From GCA-2712985 sp964515905 (GTDB lineage Bacteria; Pseudomonadota; Alphaproteobacteria; UBA7887): 64,000 bases of DNA. A program made the position numbers and the translations under genes. The notes beneath the pieces were generated by a model that was not told the origin of the DNA, did not search any database, and saw only the letters and a program-made list of their open reading frames with translations. Positions 1 to 7,753 of the stretch are shown in pieces. The stretch lies in assembly GCA_964515905.1 (NCBI GenBank), contig CAZEWK010000035.1, positions 1 to 64,000 of the forward strand. Direction: 5' to 3'. Position 1 is the stretch's first letter. Each line of letters opens with the position of its first letter.

Positions 1-260
1 TATCTAAATTAGATGAACACAGGGTAGAGAATATAAGAGGATTTAAAATATATTTAACACCTGAGGTGCGACTAGAAGCATTAAGTGCTGTGATATGTCG
101 TGAAAAAGAGGGTAGGGCACGAATGGCTGTTGTACAATCCATGGGGAATGATGGAGAAGTGGAGGTTGAAGTGGAACTACCTGGACGCTATGCAGCGACC
201 CCTGCTCTGAGAGCCGCTTTAAAATCTGTTCCTGGGGTCGCTGAGGTTTCTGATATTTAA
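1..260 (+). CDS. dnaE: DNA polymerase III alpha subunit, C-terminal end (partial)
   Basis: The reading frame is open from the left edge (first whole codon at base 3) to a TAA at 258-260, giving about 85 residues of a protein that starts outside the window. The visible end carries ELPGRYAATPALRAALKSVPGV, the kind of tail seen on alphaproteobacterial DnaE, the catalytic subunit of the replicative polymerase. The position directly before rpsB also fits dnaE in many alphaproteobacteria. A GTG at 66 lies inside this frame but is not a start, because coding continues upstream of it. The polymerase active site is outside the window, so the call rests on the tail and the neighbour. Confidence 0.8.
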   Translation, partial: SKLDEHRVENIRGFKIYLTPEVRLEALSAVICREKEGRARMAVVQSMGNDGEVEVEVELPGRYAATPALRAALKSVPGVAEVSDI

Positions 261-340
261 AACTACCGAGAGCTTTATGCTTGATATGTTTAGCTACGCA
301 TTGTAATTGTGGACAATTAATTAATTATTTGAACCTCTCA

Positions 341-426
341 CGCGGGATTATGGCTTTGAGTCAGGATGACTCTTATAGGCTATCCGGTGTTTTAAGCTAT
401 AGAAGGCTGACAAACTATCTCCCGCG
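341..426 (+). promoter_or_regulatory. Structured 5' leader of rpsB (candidate ribosomal-protein leader)
   Basis: The space between dnaE and rpsB holds a nested set of inverted repeats. CGCGGGA at 341-347 pairs perfectly with TCCCGCG at 420-426. Inside it, GAGTCA at 358-363 pairs with TGACTC at 367-372 around a 3-base loop, and TATAG at 374-378 pairs with CTATA at 397-401. A short CGG/CCG hairpin (428-430 with 436-438) follows, then an A/G-rich ribosome binding region and the rpsB ATG at 456. The pairings are seen directly. That they form an S2-binding autoregulatory leader is inference from position. Confidence 0.4.
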
Positions 427-455
427 GCGGAATAACCGGAAAAGGAAAAGTTTTA

Positions 456-1403
456 ATGCCTGCCCCCACGTTTACAATGCGTCAACTTTTAGAAGCTGGT
501 GTTCATTTTGGCCATCAAACTCGCAGATGGAACCCAAAAATGGATCAATATTTGTTTGGTGTTCGAAATGGGGTCCATATTATTGATTTACAGCAAACTG
601 TACCTCTGTTTTATCGAGCTCTAGAATTTGTTCATGGAGTGGTATCGAACGGAGGTAGGGTATTATTTGTGGGCACCAAGCGTCAGGCGGCTGTACCTGT
701 AGCTGATGCAGCCAAACGCTGTGGTCAATATTATGTCAATCATCGTTGGTTAGGAGGGATGTTAACAAACTGGAAGACAATTTCTAATTCTATTGCTCGG
801 TTAAAGAAGCTTGATGCTCAGTTGTCGCAAGATAATCTTGGTCTAACGAAAAAAGAGTTACTCAATCTCACACGTGAAAGGGATAAATTAGATAGAGCAC
901 TGGGTGGTATAAGGGAAATGGGAGGATTGCCAGATGTGGTCTTTATCATCGATACAAATAAAGAAGAGATTGCAGCGCATGAGGCTAACAAGTTGGGAAT
1001 CCCGGTAATCGCAGTTATAGACAGCAACTCGAACCCCGACGGTATACAGTATCCTATTCCAGGGAACGATGACGCTACGCGAGCAATTATTACGTACTGT
1101 GACTTGCTTGCTCAATCGGTGCTTTCAGGGTTGCAGGAAGAGTTAGCGGCTACAGGTTCAGATGTTGGATCGGAGGAGGAGTTGCCACACGAAAATCTTC
1201 CACAGGAGACTAAGAAAAGTGACGAAGAGATAAAGGGTGACGAAGAGATAAAAAAAGAAGAGCCCGTAAATGGTGAAGCTCCAATTATGGACAATTCTGC
1301 CGCAATTGAGCCAAAAGAAGCCTCTGTTGATAAGAATAATTTAAAAGGGGAGGAGGCCTCTAATACAATTGCTGCCAGTTCTGATTCTGAGACTACTTCG
1401 TAG
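456..1403 (+). CDS. rpsB: 30S ribosomal protein S2
   Basis: S2 is a late-assembling protein of the small ribosomal subunit that helps bind S1 and mRNA. The product is 315 residues. Residues 1 to about 230 match the S2 core, with AGVHFGHQTRRWNPKM near the start, VNHRWLGGMLTNWKT in the middle and PGNDDATRAI near the core end. A tail of about 85 residues follows, rich in Glu, Lys and Ser, with no counterpart in the 241-residue E. coli protein. Within it residues 255-266 are a 6-residue tandem duplication (SDEEIK then GDEEIK) encoded by an 18-base repeat. ATG follows an A/G-rich leader. tsf is next, the usual partner of rpsB. Confidence 0.98.
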   Translation: MPAPTFTMRQLLEAGVHFGHQTRRWNPKMDQYLFGVRNGVHIIDLQQTVPLFYRALEFVHGVVSNGGRVLFVGTKRQAAVPVADAAKRCGQYYVNHRWLGGMLTNWKTISNSIARLKKLDAQLSQDNLGLTKKELLNLTRERDKLDRALGGIREMGGLPDVVFIIDTNKEEIAAHEANKLGIPVIAVIDSNSNPDGIQYPIPGNDDATRAIITYCDLLAQSVLSGLQEELAATGSDVGSEEELPHENLPQETKKSDEEIKGDEEIKKEEPVNGEAPIMDNSAAIEPKEASVDKNNLKGEEASNTIAASSDSETTS

Positions 1404-1425
1404 TTATTGTTATTGATGGAGTTTT

Positions 1426-1461
1426 AATTTCAGTATGTTTTTACTACAGCAAACAGAAATT
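1426..1461 (+). other. Hairpin between rpsB and tsf (possible weak attenuator)
   Basis: AATTTC at 1426-1431 pairs with GAAATT at 1456-1461, and inside it TGTTT at 1436-1440 pairs with AAACA at 1451-1455, with a 4-base bulge on the left arm. Only a short T stretch follows. The stem is AT-rich and weak. E. coli has an attenuator in the same rpsB-tsf gap, which is the only reason to give this a role. Confidence 0.25.
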
Positions 1462-1481
1462 TTGAGTGAACGGAGTTAATA

Positions 1482-2426
1482 ATGGCTGAGATTACGGCCT
1501 CGCTAGTGAAAGAATTGCGTGGGCAAACTGGTGCGGGAATGATGGATTGCAAGAGGGCTCTTATTGAGGTTGATGGTGAAATAGAAAAAGCTGTGGATTG
1601 GCTTCGACAAAAAGGTCTTTCCACGGCTGCCAAAAAAGCCAGCAGGGTTGCATCAGAAGGTCTAATTGCTTTGTCAGTAGAAGATGCTGTGGGAGCAATA
1701 GTGGAGGTTAACGCTGAGACAGATTTCGTCGCAAGAAACGAGGAATTTCAAAATTTTGTTGGTGAAGTTGCTTCTTTAGCGGTGAAAGTTAAAGGTGATA
1801 TTGAGCAATTGAAAACAACAAAAATCCACGATTCTGAGTTAAATGTTGAGTCCGAACTAACTGAAATGGTAGGTCGAATAGGCGAAAATATGGTCCTTCG
1901 AAGAAGTGACAGCATATCAGTCAAAAGAGGAGTGATTGGGACCTATATACATAATGCGGTTAGGAATGATCTTGGAAAGATTGGGGTTCTGGTTGGTCTT
2001 GAATCAGATCGAGATGAAAATGAAATACATGAGGCTTTACTAGGACTTGCTCGAAAACTGGCAATGCATATTTGTGCTGCTCGTCCCGAAGCCGTTGATG
2101 TCGAGAGTCTGGATTCAACTTTGGTTGATCGTGAACGATCTGTATTAATAGAACAGGCGAAAGAATCTGGTAAACCCATTGAAATAATAGATAAAATGGT
2201 TGATGGTAGGTTGCGTAAATATTACGAAGAAGTTGTTTTGATGGAACAAATTTTCGTTGTGGATGGTGAAAACAAGGTGAGCGCTGTAATAGATTCAGTC
2301 GCCGACGAGATTAATGCCAAGATAAAGGTTAACGGGTTTCTGCGTTTTGAGTTGGGAGAAGGTATCGAGCGAATAAAAGACGATTTTGCTGAGGAGGTAG
2401 CGGCTCAGGCAGGGCATGCGCAATAA
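1482..2426 (+). CDS. tsf: Elongation factor Ts
   Basis: EF-Ts is the cytosolic guanine nucleotide exchange factor for EF-Tu. The 314-residue product opens with ITASLVKELRGQTGAGMMDCK, the UBA-like N-terminal domain with the family signature. The exchange motif TDFVARNEEF starts near residue 80, where the conserved Asp-Phe pair that enters the EF-Tu nucleotide site is expected. The length is close to that of alphaproteobacterial homologues. ATG at 1482 follows an ACGGAG ribosome binding site. It sits between rpsB and pyrH, and is probably co-transcribed with rpsB across a 78-base gap. Confidence 0.97.
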   Translation: MAEITASLVKELRGQTGAGMMDCKRALIEVDGEIEKAVDWLRQKGLSTAAKKASRVASEGLIALSVEDAVGAIVEVNAETDFVARNEEFQNFVGEVASLAVKVKGDIEQLKTTKIHDSELNVESELTEMVGRIGENMVLRRSDSISVKRGVIGTYIHNAVRNDLGKIGVLVGLESDRDENEIHEALLGLARKLAMHICAARPEAVDVESLDSTLVDRERSVLIEQAKESGKPIEIIDKMVDGRLRKYYEEVVLMEQIFVVDGENKVSAVIDSVADEINAKIKVNGFLRFELGEGIERIKDDFAEEVAAQAGHAQ

Positions 2427-2497
2427 TTTATTTAATTTGTGGCATTCATCTCGTTAAAGGCAACTAATATGCGTTAGAGGTGGGACTGGGTGTAACT

Positions 2498-2511
2498 GGG
2501 AGGAAGCCATA
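2498..2511 (+). promoter_or_regulatory. Ribosome binding site and probable AUA start codon of pyrH
   Basis: GGGAGG at 2498-2503 is a near-perfect Shine-Dalgarno sequence. Five bases later comes ATA at 2509-2511, in frame with the conserved N-terminus of UMP kinase. Between the upstream in-frame stop (2455-2457) and the first ATG in the frame (2590) there is no ATG, GTG or TTG. This site therefore decides the start. A single base change or read error from ATG would also explain it. Confidence 0.7.
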
Positions 2512-3258
2512 GCAAAAAGACAGGAAAATCCCAAAGGGGATGAACCGAAGTATCGGAGACTTCTGTTAAAACTGTCAGGGGAATCACTGATGGGGGACAG
2601 AGGGTTCGGTTTGGATCGAGATTCTCTGACAAAATTGGCTTTAGATATTAGGCGAGTTCACCTCTTAGGGACTGAGATATGTATTGTAGTGGGCGCCGGC
2701 AATCTATTTCGAGGTCTGACTGGAATTTCAGAAGGTATTGAACATTCTACGGCAGATGGTATGGGCATGCTAGCTACAGTCATAAATGCTCTTGGATTAC
2801 AAAGTGTTTTGGAAAGCAACGATGTTCCCACTCGAGTACAATCAGCAATTAGGATGGAAGCTATCTGTGAGCCATATATTCGCAGGCGGGCAGTACGGCA
2901 TATGGAAAAAGGTCGGATAGTAATTTTTGCGGCGGGAACGGGTAATCCGTATTTTACCACCGACACTGCGGCTGCGTTGAGAGCGGCTGAGATGAACTGT
3001 GATGTATTACTAAAAGGCACTCAGGTAGATGGTGTATACTCAGCAGATCCGAAATCAGACTCTGACGCTGTGCGCTACGAACACCTTTCTTTTAAGAGAG
3101 TACTGCGTGATACTTTAAAAGTGATGGATGCTTCTGCAATTTCATTAGCACAAGAGAATCAAATTCCGATCCTAGTATTTTCTATTCATCAAGATCGAGC
3201 GTTTAGTAACGTTGTTGGAGGCTTGGGTAATTATACTTTAATCGATGACCAGGAGTAA
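2509..3258 (+). CDS. pyrH: UMP kinase, apparently starting at AUA
   Basis: PyrH phosphorylates UMP to UDP in the cytosol and, in other bacteria, is a hexamer controlled by UTP and GTP. The core family motifs are present: YRRLLLKLSGESLMG at the N-terminus, GAGNLFRG, DVPTRVQSA, and AAGTGNPYFTTDTAAALRA. The first ATG (2590) lies after the KLSGE segment, which carries the essential phosphate-binding Lys, so a start there would give a dead 222-residue protein. Reading back in frame, the only start with a ribosome binding site is ATA at 2509, giving 249 residues, close to the family length. Neighbours tsf and frr are the expected ones. The product call is firm; the start is inference. Confidence 0.93.
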   Translation: MAKRQENPKGDEPKYRRLLLKLSGESLMGDRGFGLDRDSLTKLALDIRRVHLLGTEICIVVGAGNLFRGLTGISEGIEHSTADGMGMLATVINALGLQSVLESNDVPTRVQSAIRMEAICEPYIRRRAVRHMEKGRIVIFAAGTGNPYFTTDTAAALRAAEMNCDVLLKGTQVDGVYSADPKSDSDAVRYEHLSFKRVLRDTLKVMDASAISLAQENQIPILVFSIHQDRAFSNVVGGLGNYTLIDDQE

Positions 3259-3264
3259 TTTGTC

Positions 3265-3822
3265 ATGGCGGGTTTCGATCTGAAGGATTTAGATCGTCGT
3301 ATGAGTGGTGCCTTGAATGTTCTTAACGACGATTTAAACGGCCTGAGAACCGGTAGAGCGTCTGTTGCACTCCTAGAACCTATAGTTGTGGATGCATATG
3401 GTGCTCCGATGCCGCTCAATCAGTTGGCGACGCTGAGTGCGCCTGAACCAAGACTTTTGACAGTACAAGTTTGGGACAAGTCAATGGTGCAGGCAATTGA
3501 GGTTGCTATTAGGGATGGTAAACTTGGATTAAACCCGATATCAGAAGGACAAGTAATAAGAGTGCCAATACCAGAACTAACTGAAGAAAGACGAAAAGAA
3601 CTTGCAAAAGTTGCACATAAATATGCTGAACAGGCACGTGTCGCTATTAGGAATGTTCGTAGAGATGGTATGGAAATACTAAAACGCCAAGAACGGGATA
3701 GTGAGATTTCTGAGGACTTACACCAAGAGAATTCTATCAAAGTGCAGAAACTTACTGACGATTTCATAGAAAAAGTCACAGAACTGCTAGGCAATAAAGA
3801 GCAAGAAATCCTTCAGGTTTAA
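3265..3822 (+). CDS. frr: Ribosome recycling factor
   Basis: RRF works with EF-G to split the post-termination ribosome. The product is 185 residues, the normal length, and it aligns from end to end: LRTGRASVALLEPI in the first helix of the three-helix bundle, then VDAYGAPMPLNQLATLS in the small beta domain, then the PIPELTEERRKELAKVAHK segment leading to the C-terminal helices. ATG at 3265 follows AGGAG near the end of pyrH, 6 bases after its stop. It lies in the tsf-pyrH-frr-uppS run shared by most proteobacteria. Confidence 0.97.
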   Translation: MAGFDLKDLDRRMSGALNVLNDDLNGLRTGRASVALLEPIVVDAYGAPMPLNQLATLSAPEPRLLTVQVWDKSMVQAIEVAIRDGKLGLNPISEGQVIRVPIPELTEERRKELAKVAHKYAEQARVAIRNVRRDGMEILKRQERDSEISEDLHQENSIKVQKLTDDFIEKVTELLGNKEQEILQV

Positions 3823-3826
3823 TGAG

Positions 3827-4564
3827 ATGATTTTGCCAGTTGGCGGTTCGGTCATAGAGCCGCCTAGACATGTGGCCATAATAATGGACGGGAATGGAAG
3901 GTGGGCCCTTAAACATTCTTTGCCACGTACAGAGGGACATCGGAAGGGTGCTGATGCTGTACGCAGAACAGTTAAGGCCTGCATCGAAGTAAAGATTAAT
4001 TATCTTACTCTCTTTGCCTTTTCGTCAGAAAACTGGAAACGTCCAACAGACGAAGTCCAAACTTTAATGAGTTTATTGCGTTTTTATCTTCAGAATGAAA
4101 TAGAAGAGTTGGTGGATACAGGGGTTCGTTTGAAAGTAATTGGTGACCGAAAGGAATTAGACCACGATATTCAATCGCTAATCGATTTGGCCGAAAAACG
4201 CACAGCTGGAAATACTCGTCTTAATTTGACTGTTGCTTTGAATTATGGAGGACGAAGGGAGATTATTCTTGCTGTGAAGACTTTAGTTCAGAATGCTATG
4301 ACCGGATCTTTAAATCTATCAGCAATTGATGAAGGTAACTTTGAAGAATGTCTCGAAACTGCAGGTATGCCTGATCCTGATCTTTTAATCAGGACTAGTG
4401 GTGAGTGTCGTTTGAGTAATTTTCTCTTATGGCAATGCGCTTATTCAGAGTTAGTCTTTCTAGAAACTTTATGGCCAGATTTTAAAAAGGCTGATCTAAT
4501 TAATGCGTTAAAAGAATATAATAGTCGTGAACGACGGTACGGTGGTACCAAGGGACAGTCCTAG
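3827..4564 (+). CDS. uppS: Undecaprenyl (polyprenyl) diphosphate synthase
   Basis: This cis-prenyltransferase extends farnesyl diphosphate with isopentenyl diphosphate to make the C55 carrier for peptidoglycan and O-antigen. The 245-residue protein shows the family blocks in order: HVAIIMDGNGRWA (catalytic Asp at about residue 21), LTLFAFSSENWKRP, LNYGGRREI, and the C-terminal PDLLIRTSGECRLSNFLLW that binds diphosphate and magnesium. ATG is 4 bases after frr. Its stop overlaps the GTG of cdsA by one base, which suggests translational coupling. Dxr, further down the run, supplies the precursor pathway. Confidence 0.97.
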   Translation: MILPVGGSVIEPPRHVAIIMDGNGRWALKHSLPRTEGHRKGADAVRRTVKACIEVKINYLTLFAFSSENWKRPTDEVQTLMSLLRFYLQNEIEELVDTGVRLKVIGDRKELDHDIQSLIDLAEKRTAGNTRLNLTVALNYGGRREIILAVKTLVQNAMTGSLNLSAIDEGNFEECLETAGMPDPDLLIRTSGECRLSNFLLWQCAYSELVFLETLWPDFKKADLINALKEYNSRERRYGGTKGQS

Positions 4565-5376
4565 TGATTTGGAAAAGTCTTGGTGCAAGAACGGCATCCA
4601 CCGTAATATTAGTGCCGATGGTGGTGGGTTTATTTTGGTATGGCGGTATACCACTCCTATTCTTTTTATTGACGGTTACCTTAATAATGGCATTTGAATG
4701 GGATCGCCTTAACGCTGTTTCCGTTACCAAATTAGCTTTTTTTGGCCTCGCTGGTTTTTCTATTGCTGCTTTAGTTTCGATGAAAATCTTTGGTTATCCA
4801 AGCGTCCTGGCTATTTTAGGATTGGCCATAATTGGGCAAATCGTAGTGACTTGGCGAGAAAATCGAAGTGTTTTAATTGGCGCCATTGGCCCCATTTATA
4901 TTATTTTACCTGTGTGTACATTGTTGTGGTTGGCGGACCTACCAAAAGTCGGTTCGGGAATAGTTTTTTGGTTAATGGTTTCAGTTTGGACAACCGATGT
5001 GTTCGCGTATTTTGTAGGAGGGCTTTTAGGTGGTCCAAAATTGGCTCCTAGAATCAGCCCCGGAAAAACGTGGTCTGGCTTAATGGGCGGAGTGTTGGCC
5101 GCAACAGTGATCGGTGGTCTTTTATACGGCATGTTTATACCATTTGACGTATTAGAGATCTCTTTACAAAACTTTTTACTTGCAGCTTTGATGGCTATTA
5201 GTGCTCAAATTGGTGATTTAGGTGAATCTTGGCTAAAGCGAAAACAAATGGTTAAAGATAGTGGAAAGTTAATTCCTGGACATGGCGGCTTGCTAGATCG
5301 AGTGGATGGTTTAATACTGAGTACACCTCTTTTAGCTTTTCTTGTTTTTTTGGCAAATGATAATTGGTTCGGATAA
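4564..5376 (+). CDS. cdsA: Phosphatidate cytidylyltransferase
   Basis: CdsA makes CDP-diacylglycerol from phosphatidate and CTP in the inner membrane, the branch point for all phospholipids. The 270-residue protein is mostly hydrophobic, with about seven or eight membrane segments beginning with one at residues 10-40. The C-terminal family signature LKRKQMVKDSGKLIPGHGG followed by LDRVDGLIL is present near residues 223-250, including the acidic and basic residues that bind metal and CTP. The start is GTG at 4564, overlapping the uppS stop by one base. Confidence 0.96.
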   Translation: MIWKSLGARTASTVILVPMVVGLFWYGGIPLLFFLLTVTLIMAFEWDRLNAVSVTKLAFFGLAGFSIAALVSMKIFGYPSVLAILGLAIIGQIVVTWRENRSVLIGAIGPIYIILPVCTLLWLADLPKVGSGIVFWLMVSVWTTDVFAYFVGGLLGGPKLAPRISPGKTWSGLMGGVLAATVIGGLLYGMFIPFDVLEISLQNFLLAALMAISAQIGDLGESWLKRKQMVKDSGKLIPGHGGLLDRVDGLILSTPLLAFLVFLANDNWFG

Positions 5377-5380
5377 GATT

Positions 5381-6562
5381 ATGGACCCAAGGAGCCCTGA
5401 GGACCGAACCCCTCTCCGAGTAAGTGTATTTGGATCGACAGGATCGGTGGGTTCAAATACGGTTTCCCTGCTGGAAAGCAACCGGACTAAATATCAAGTT
5501 AAGGTCCTGACTGCTGGTTCAAACATTTCCTTGTTGGCTAAACAAGCTCGGCGTTTGAATCCAGAGATAGTAATAATAGAGGATCAGTCCTTATATCGGG
5601 ATCTAAAAAGAGAGTTATCTGGACTAAATATTGAAGTAGCAGCAGGTAAAGGATCCATTACCGATGCTGCTTCGTCGTTTCCCGCAGATTGGGTGATGGC
5701 CTCTATTGTTGGAATGGCGGGTTTAGCTCCGACATTAGCTGCCATCCGCCAAGGAGGGATAGTTGCCCTAGCCAATAAAGAATGTTTGGTGTCAGCGGGA
5801 TTATTATTTAATCAAGAAGTGAGAAAGTATGGGGCGCAGTTAATTCCTGTAGACTCTGAACATAATGGTATATTTCAGGTCTTCGACCTTGATCGCCCAG
5901 AGACTGTGGAAAATATAATTCTTACTGCTTCGGGGGGGCCTTTTCGAACATTTTCCATCGAAGATATGAGCCGGGTGACACCAGAGCAAGCGATAATGCA
6001 TCCAAATTGGAAAATGGGAAAGAAAATTTCCGTAGATTCTGCAACTATGATGAATAAAGGACTGGAAAGAATCGAAGCGTTCTATCTATTTCCAATAGAA
6101 AAAGACCAAATTGATATTGTTGTTCACCCACAATCGATAGTTCATAGTATGGTCACATACCGGGACGGCTCAGTGTTGGCACAATTAGGACTTCCTGATA
6201 TGAGGATGCCAATAGCCCATGCTTTGGCTTGGCCTAATCGTATCCCAGTTGCCAAGAATCAGTTAGATTTGTGTGCAATCGGTCAACTGACATTTGAGCC
6301 ACCGTCAGAAAATAGATTTCCAGCTTTGAGGCTAGCCCGGGAAGCGTTAGAATCTGGCTCATGTTTTCCAGCGATCATGAATGCTGCTAACGAGATCGCT
6401 GTTAAAGGGTTTTTAGATGGGCGTATCAATTTCCTTGATATCATTGAAGTTGTGGAGAAAACCATGTGTACTTTCCAAAGTAGAGATGTTGGGACTATTG
6501 AAGAAATATGCGAGATAGATGGAAAATCTCGAAAAATTGCAGAGAAGTTTTTAAGAGAGTGA
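5381..6562 (+). CDS. dxr: 1-deoxy-D-xylulose 5-phosphate reductoisomerase
   Basis: Dxr converts deoxyxylulose phosphate to methylerythritol phosphate with NADPH, the first committed step of the non-mevalonate isoprenoid pathway. IspDF at about 41 kb belongs to the same pathway. The NADPH-binding FGSTGSVG lies near residue 17, followed by ALANKECLVSAG, the metal-binding PVDSEHNGIFQ, the loop ILTASGGPFR, HPNWKMGKKISVDSATMMNKGLE in two blocks, and VHPQSIVHSMV. The frame could be read from a TTG at 5342 inside cdsA, but ATG at 5381, 4 bases after the cdsA stop, gives 393 residues, the normal length, and is preferred. Confidence 0.96.
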   Translation: MDPRSPEDRTPLRVSVFGSTGSVGSNTVSLLESNRTKYQVKVLTAGSNISLLAKQARRLNPEIVIIEDQSLYRDLKRELSGLNIEVAAGKGSITDAASSFPADWVMASIVGMAGLAPTLAAIRQGGIVALANKECLVSAGLLFNQEVRKYGAQLIPVDSEHNGIFQVFDLDRPETVENIILTASGGPFRTFSIEDMSRVTPEQAIMHPNWKMGKKISVDSATMMNKGLERIEAFYLFPIEKDQIDIVVHPQSIVHSMVTYRDGSVLAQLGLPDMRMPIAHALAWPNRIPVAKNQLDLCAIGQLTFEPPSENRFPALRLAREALESGSCFPAIMNAANEIAVKGFLDGRINFLDIIEVVEKTMCTFQSRDVGTIEEICEIDGKSRKIAEKFLRE

Positions 6563-6610
6563 CTAACTAGTATGGTTGTATTCTATTTTTGCTACTGGGA
6601 GCATTAAGGC

Positions 6611-7747
6611 ATGGAAGCCGTTGCGGGATTCTTGCATAATTTAGCTTGGTTTTTAGTTGTTTTAACTATTGTCGTTTATTTCCATGAACTAGGCCATTAT
6701 TTTATTGCCCGAGTATGTGGTGTTCGGGTAGAAATTTTTTCAATTGGGTTCGGCAGGGAGATTTTAGGCTTCACCGCGAAGTCTGGGACTCGTTGGAAAG
6801 TCGGAATAATTCCTTTAGGTGGGTATGTTAAATTTTTTGGTGACTCCGGGCCCTCAAGTAATAAAGACATAGCACTTCATAATTCAATGACAGAAGAGGA
6901 AAAAGGGGTATCGTTTCACTACAAGAATTTACGACAAAAAACAGCTATCGTATCTGCTGGACCGATAGCTAATTTTGTTTTAGCTATAGCGATCTTATCA
7001 ACAATTTACGTTGTAGCGGGAAGACCATACACGCCTGCAATTGTTGGATCAGTGGTAGAAGGCAGCGCTGCGGAGAAATCAGGTCTACTTGTGGATGATC
7101 ATATAATTGGAATTAATGGGCGAGGCATCAACCGATTTGAAGAGATAAGAGATATAGTGGTCATTCGCCCTGGGGAAAAATTAGAGATTTTGCTTATTCG
7201 AGCGGGCAAGGAAATTAATTTATTTGCGACTCCAACAATATCGGAGATTACCGATAGTTTAGGGAATAAACACAAGATTGGAATTTTAGGCATTGGTGTT
7301 GCGGCAAGGGAATATCAGGTTCTAGGTCCTCTATCTGCAGTCGTAGCGTCTGTAGAAGAAACATATTTCTTAATTGAACGAACGTTACAAGGATTAGGAC
7401 AGATAATCTCTGGCAACAGAAGTGCAAAAGAATTGGGTGGACCTATTTTAATTGCTCAGATGTCGGGTGAGCAAGCCACTCATGGAGCTCTTTCTTTTTT
7501 CAATTTTGTCGTGATTTTGTCAGTTACCTTGGGACTTATTAATTTATTCCCTATTCCCGTGCTCGATGGTGGCCATCTGGTTTTTTATGCTTTTGAAGCT
7601 ATTCGTGGTCGTCCTCTAGGAGATCGAGCACAAGAATATGGTTATTTTTTTGGTTTAGCCCTCATTGTTTCATTAATGATACTGACAACTGTTAATGATT
7701 TAAGCCGTCCAGCTGTGGCCAATTTTTTCTCTGGCTTGTTTGGGTGA
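6611..7747 (+). CDS. rseP: RIP metalloprotease RseP (site-2 protease family)
   Basis: RseP is an inner-membrane zinc protease that cuts within membrane segments, classically of anti-sigma-E factors and leftover signal peptides. The 378-residue protein has the zinc motif HELGH at residues 25-29 in the first membrane segment and the second metal motif LDGGH at about 318-322. A PDZ domain lies between, around residues 130-220, and hydrophobic segments frame it. Only one PDZ is obvious where E. coli RseP has two, so it is shorter than the 450-residue E. coli form. The place between dxr and bamA is the standard one. Confidence 0.95.
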   Translation: MEAVAGFLHNLAWFLVVLTIVVYFHELGHYFIARVCGVRVEIFSIGFGREILGFTAKSGTRWKVGIIPLGGYVKFFGDSGPSSNKDIALHNSMTEEEKGVSFHYKNLRQKTAIVSAGPIANFVLAIAILSTIYVVAGRPYTPAIVGSVVEGSAAEKSGLLVDDHIIGINGRGINRFEEIRDIVVIRPGEKLEILLIRAGKEINLFATPTISEITDSLGNKHKIGILGIGVAAREYQVLGPLSAVVASVEETYFLIERTLQGLGQIISGNRSAKELGGPILIAQMSGEQATHGALSFFNFVVILSVTLGLINLFPIPVLDGGHLVFYAFEAIRGRPLGDRAQEYGYFFGLALIVSLMILTTVNDLSRPAVANFFSGLFG

Positions 7748-7753
7748 GTTAAC

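Noticed and set aside
281..586. Open frame of 101 codons across the dnaE-rpsB gap
   Set aside because: It runs into rpsB in another frame, has no convincing ribosome site and no recognisable family; the leader structure explains the region better.
2590..3258. pyrH starting at the first ATG
   Set aside because: That start would remove the KLSGE segment needed for catalysis and give a protein shorter than the family.
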